Shown here: piece after piece, positions 5,286 through 5,636 of the stretch | How positions within the stretch are numbered: position 1 is the stretch's first letter | Layout: every line of letters begins with the position of its first letter | DNA from: Synergistaceae bacterium | GTDB lineage: Bacteria; Synergistota; Synergistia; Synergistales; Synergistaceae | Direction of reading: 5' to 3' | DNA: 5,636 nt | Assembly (NCBI GenBank): GCA_012727545.1 | Contig: JAAYHA010000165.1 | Coordinates: 1 to 5,636 of the forward strand | Translations under genes and position numbers: made by a program | The notes under the pieces: generated by a model | Database searches by the model: none | The model's input: the letters and a program-made list of their open reading frames with translations, nothing else | Told to the model about the DNA's origin: nothing

Positions 5286-5636
5286 TCAGCTGAAAAGCAT
5301 TCCTGCGAGGCCCGCGGACTCGATCTTTTCCCCTGAGAAGGTATCCAGGATCTCTTTCCCCCTGACCGCATAAACGCGCCACGCGACCTTCATTGATCCT
5401 TCTGACACAGATACGTTTCTGTTTCTGATGATCTTTTTCCAGCTTTTAAAATCATCAGGAACTGCTCCATACTCAGCGATCTCCTTTGCAAGCATCGGAG
5501 ATATTTTGATTTCCAGGCGCTCAATTTCTTCGGCTTCGGGCATAAAGTCGTTATCCGGCGTTACAGCCTTCTTGTCTACTAACGTCGTCTTCCCGTTGTA
5601 TCCGTCAACGATGACCACCTGATAGATATATCTCGG
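5286..5636 (-). CDS. Unrecognised protein, C-terminal part only
   Basis: The frame is open to the window edge and ends in TGA, giving 116 residues of the C-terminus. A GTG at 5618 could be a start, but no ribosome binding site precedes it and the frame continues upstream with PRYIYQ, so the true start is probably outside. I recognise no domain. The visible part alternates short beta-like strands (RYIYQVVIVDG, MKVAWRVYAVRGKEILDTF) with a charged helix (EAEEIERLEIKISPMLAKEI). This would suit a small soluble or exported domain, but no signal peptide can be judged without the N-terminus. It has no cysteines, so it is not itself an iron-sulfur protein. It lies 57 nt before the QueG-like gene on the same strand and may be in one operon with it. 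Confidence 0.6.
   Translation of the reverse strand, partial: PRYIYQVVIVDGYNGKTTLVDKKAVTPDNDFMPEAEEIERLEIKISPMLAKEIAEYGAVPDDFKSWKKIIRNRNVSVSEGSMKVAWRVYAVRGKEILDTFSGEKIESAGLAGMLFS

Noticed and set aside
1..5636. Mobile elements, CRISPR arrays, tRNA or rRNA genes, defence or toxin systems
   Set aside because: I saw no long direct or inverted repeats beyond the short hairpins listed, no transposase or integrase motifs, no spaced repeats and no cloverleaf-like segment. The window is ordinary core genome.

Overview
This is a chromosomal housekeeping segment. Every gene I can support lies on the minus strand, so transcription runs from high to low coordinates. The base composition looks near-balanced. 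Strong AGGAGG or AAGGAG ribosome binding sites precede most genes. The short, roughly 200-residue form of EF-Ts, the long acidic tail on ribosomal protein S2 and a QueG-like double-cluster iron-sulfur protein together suggest an anaerobic bacterium. Synergistota or an anaerobic Firmicutes-like lineage is my best guess, by inference only; no sequence here fixes the taxon.

Layout in transcription order: (1) 5636-5286, the C-terminal end of an unrecognised protein that runs off the window. (2) 5228-4527, a small QueG-like protein with two [4Fe-4S] cluster motifs. (3) A strong promoter at 4438-4409, then a leader of about 95 nt, then rpsB (4306-3470) and tsf (3467-2871), which are only 2 nt apart and end at a strong intrinsic terminator (2860-2828). 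(4) A promoter-bearing gap, then pyrH (2682-1972). (5) A second gap of about 210 nt with a possible promoter and leader hairpin, then frr (1761-1204), which ends at a hairpin (1178-1151). (6) cca (1133 to beyond position 1), a CCA-adding tRNA nucleotidyltransferase whose start codon lies 6 nt below an extended -10 element with no ribosome binding site between, which suggests a leaderless mRNA.

The genes share one theme, making and running the translation apparatus: S2 for the small subunit, EF-Ts for recharging EF-Tu, RRF for recycling ribosomes after termination, and Cca for maturing and repairing tRNA 3' ends. UMP kinase supplies UDP for nucleotide synthesis and is classically linked to this cluster. 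The order rpsB-tsf-pyrH-frr is widely conserved. Here, however, a terminator and new promoters split it into at least two and perhaps three or four transcription units, and cca follows frr where uppS-cdsA-dxr is often found.

I see no mobile element, CRISPR array, tRNA or rRNA gene, prophage piece or defence system. The points that merit a second look are modest: the apparently leaderless cca with its overlapping terminator and promoter, the lost HD residues in Cca, the QueG-like protein that is probably not a queuosine enzyme, and the rpsB leader with a small hairpin followed by seven T residues.
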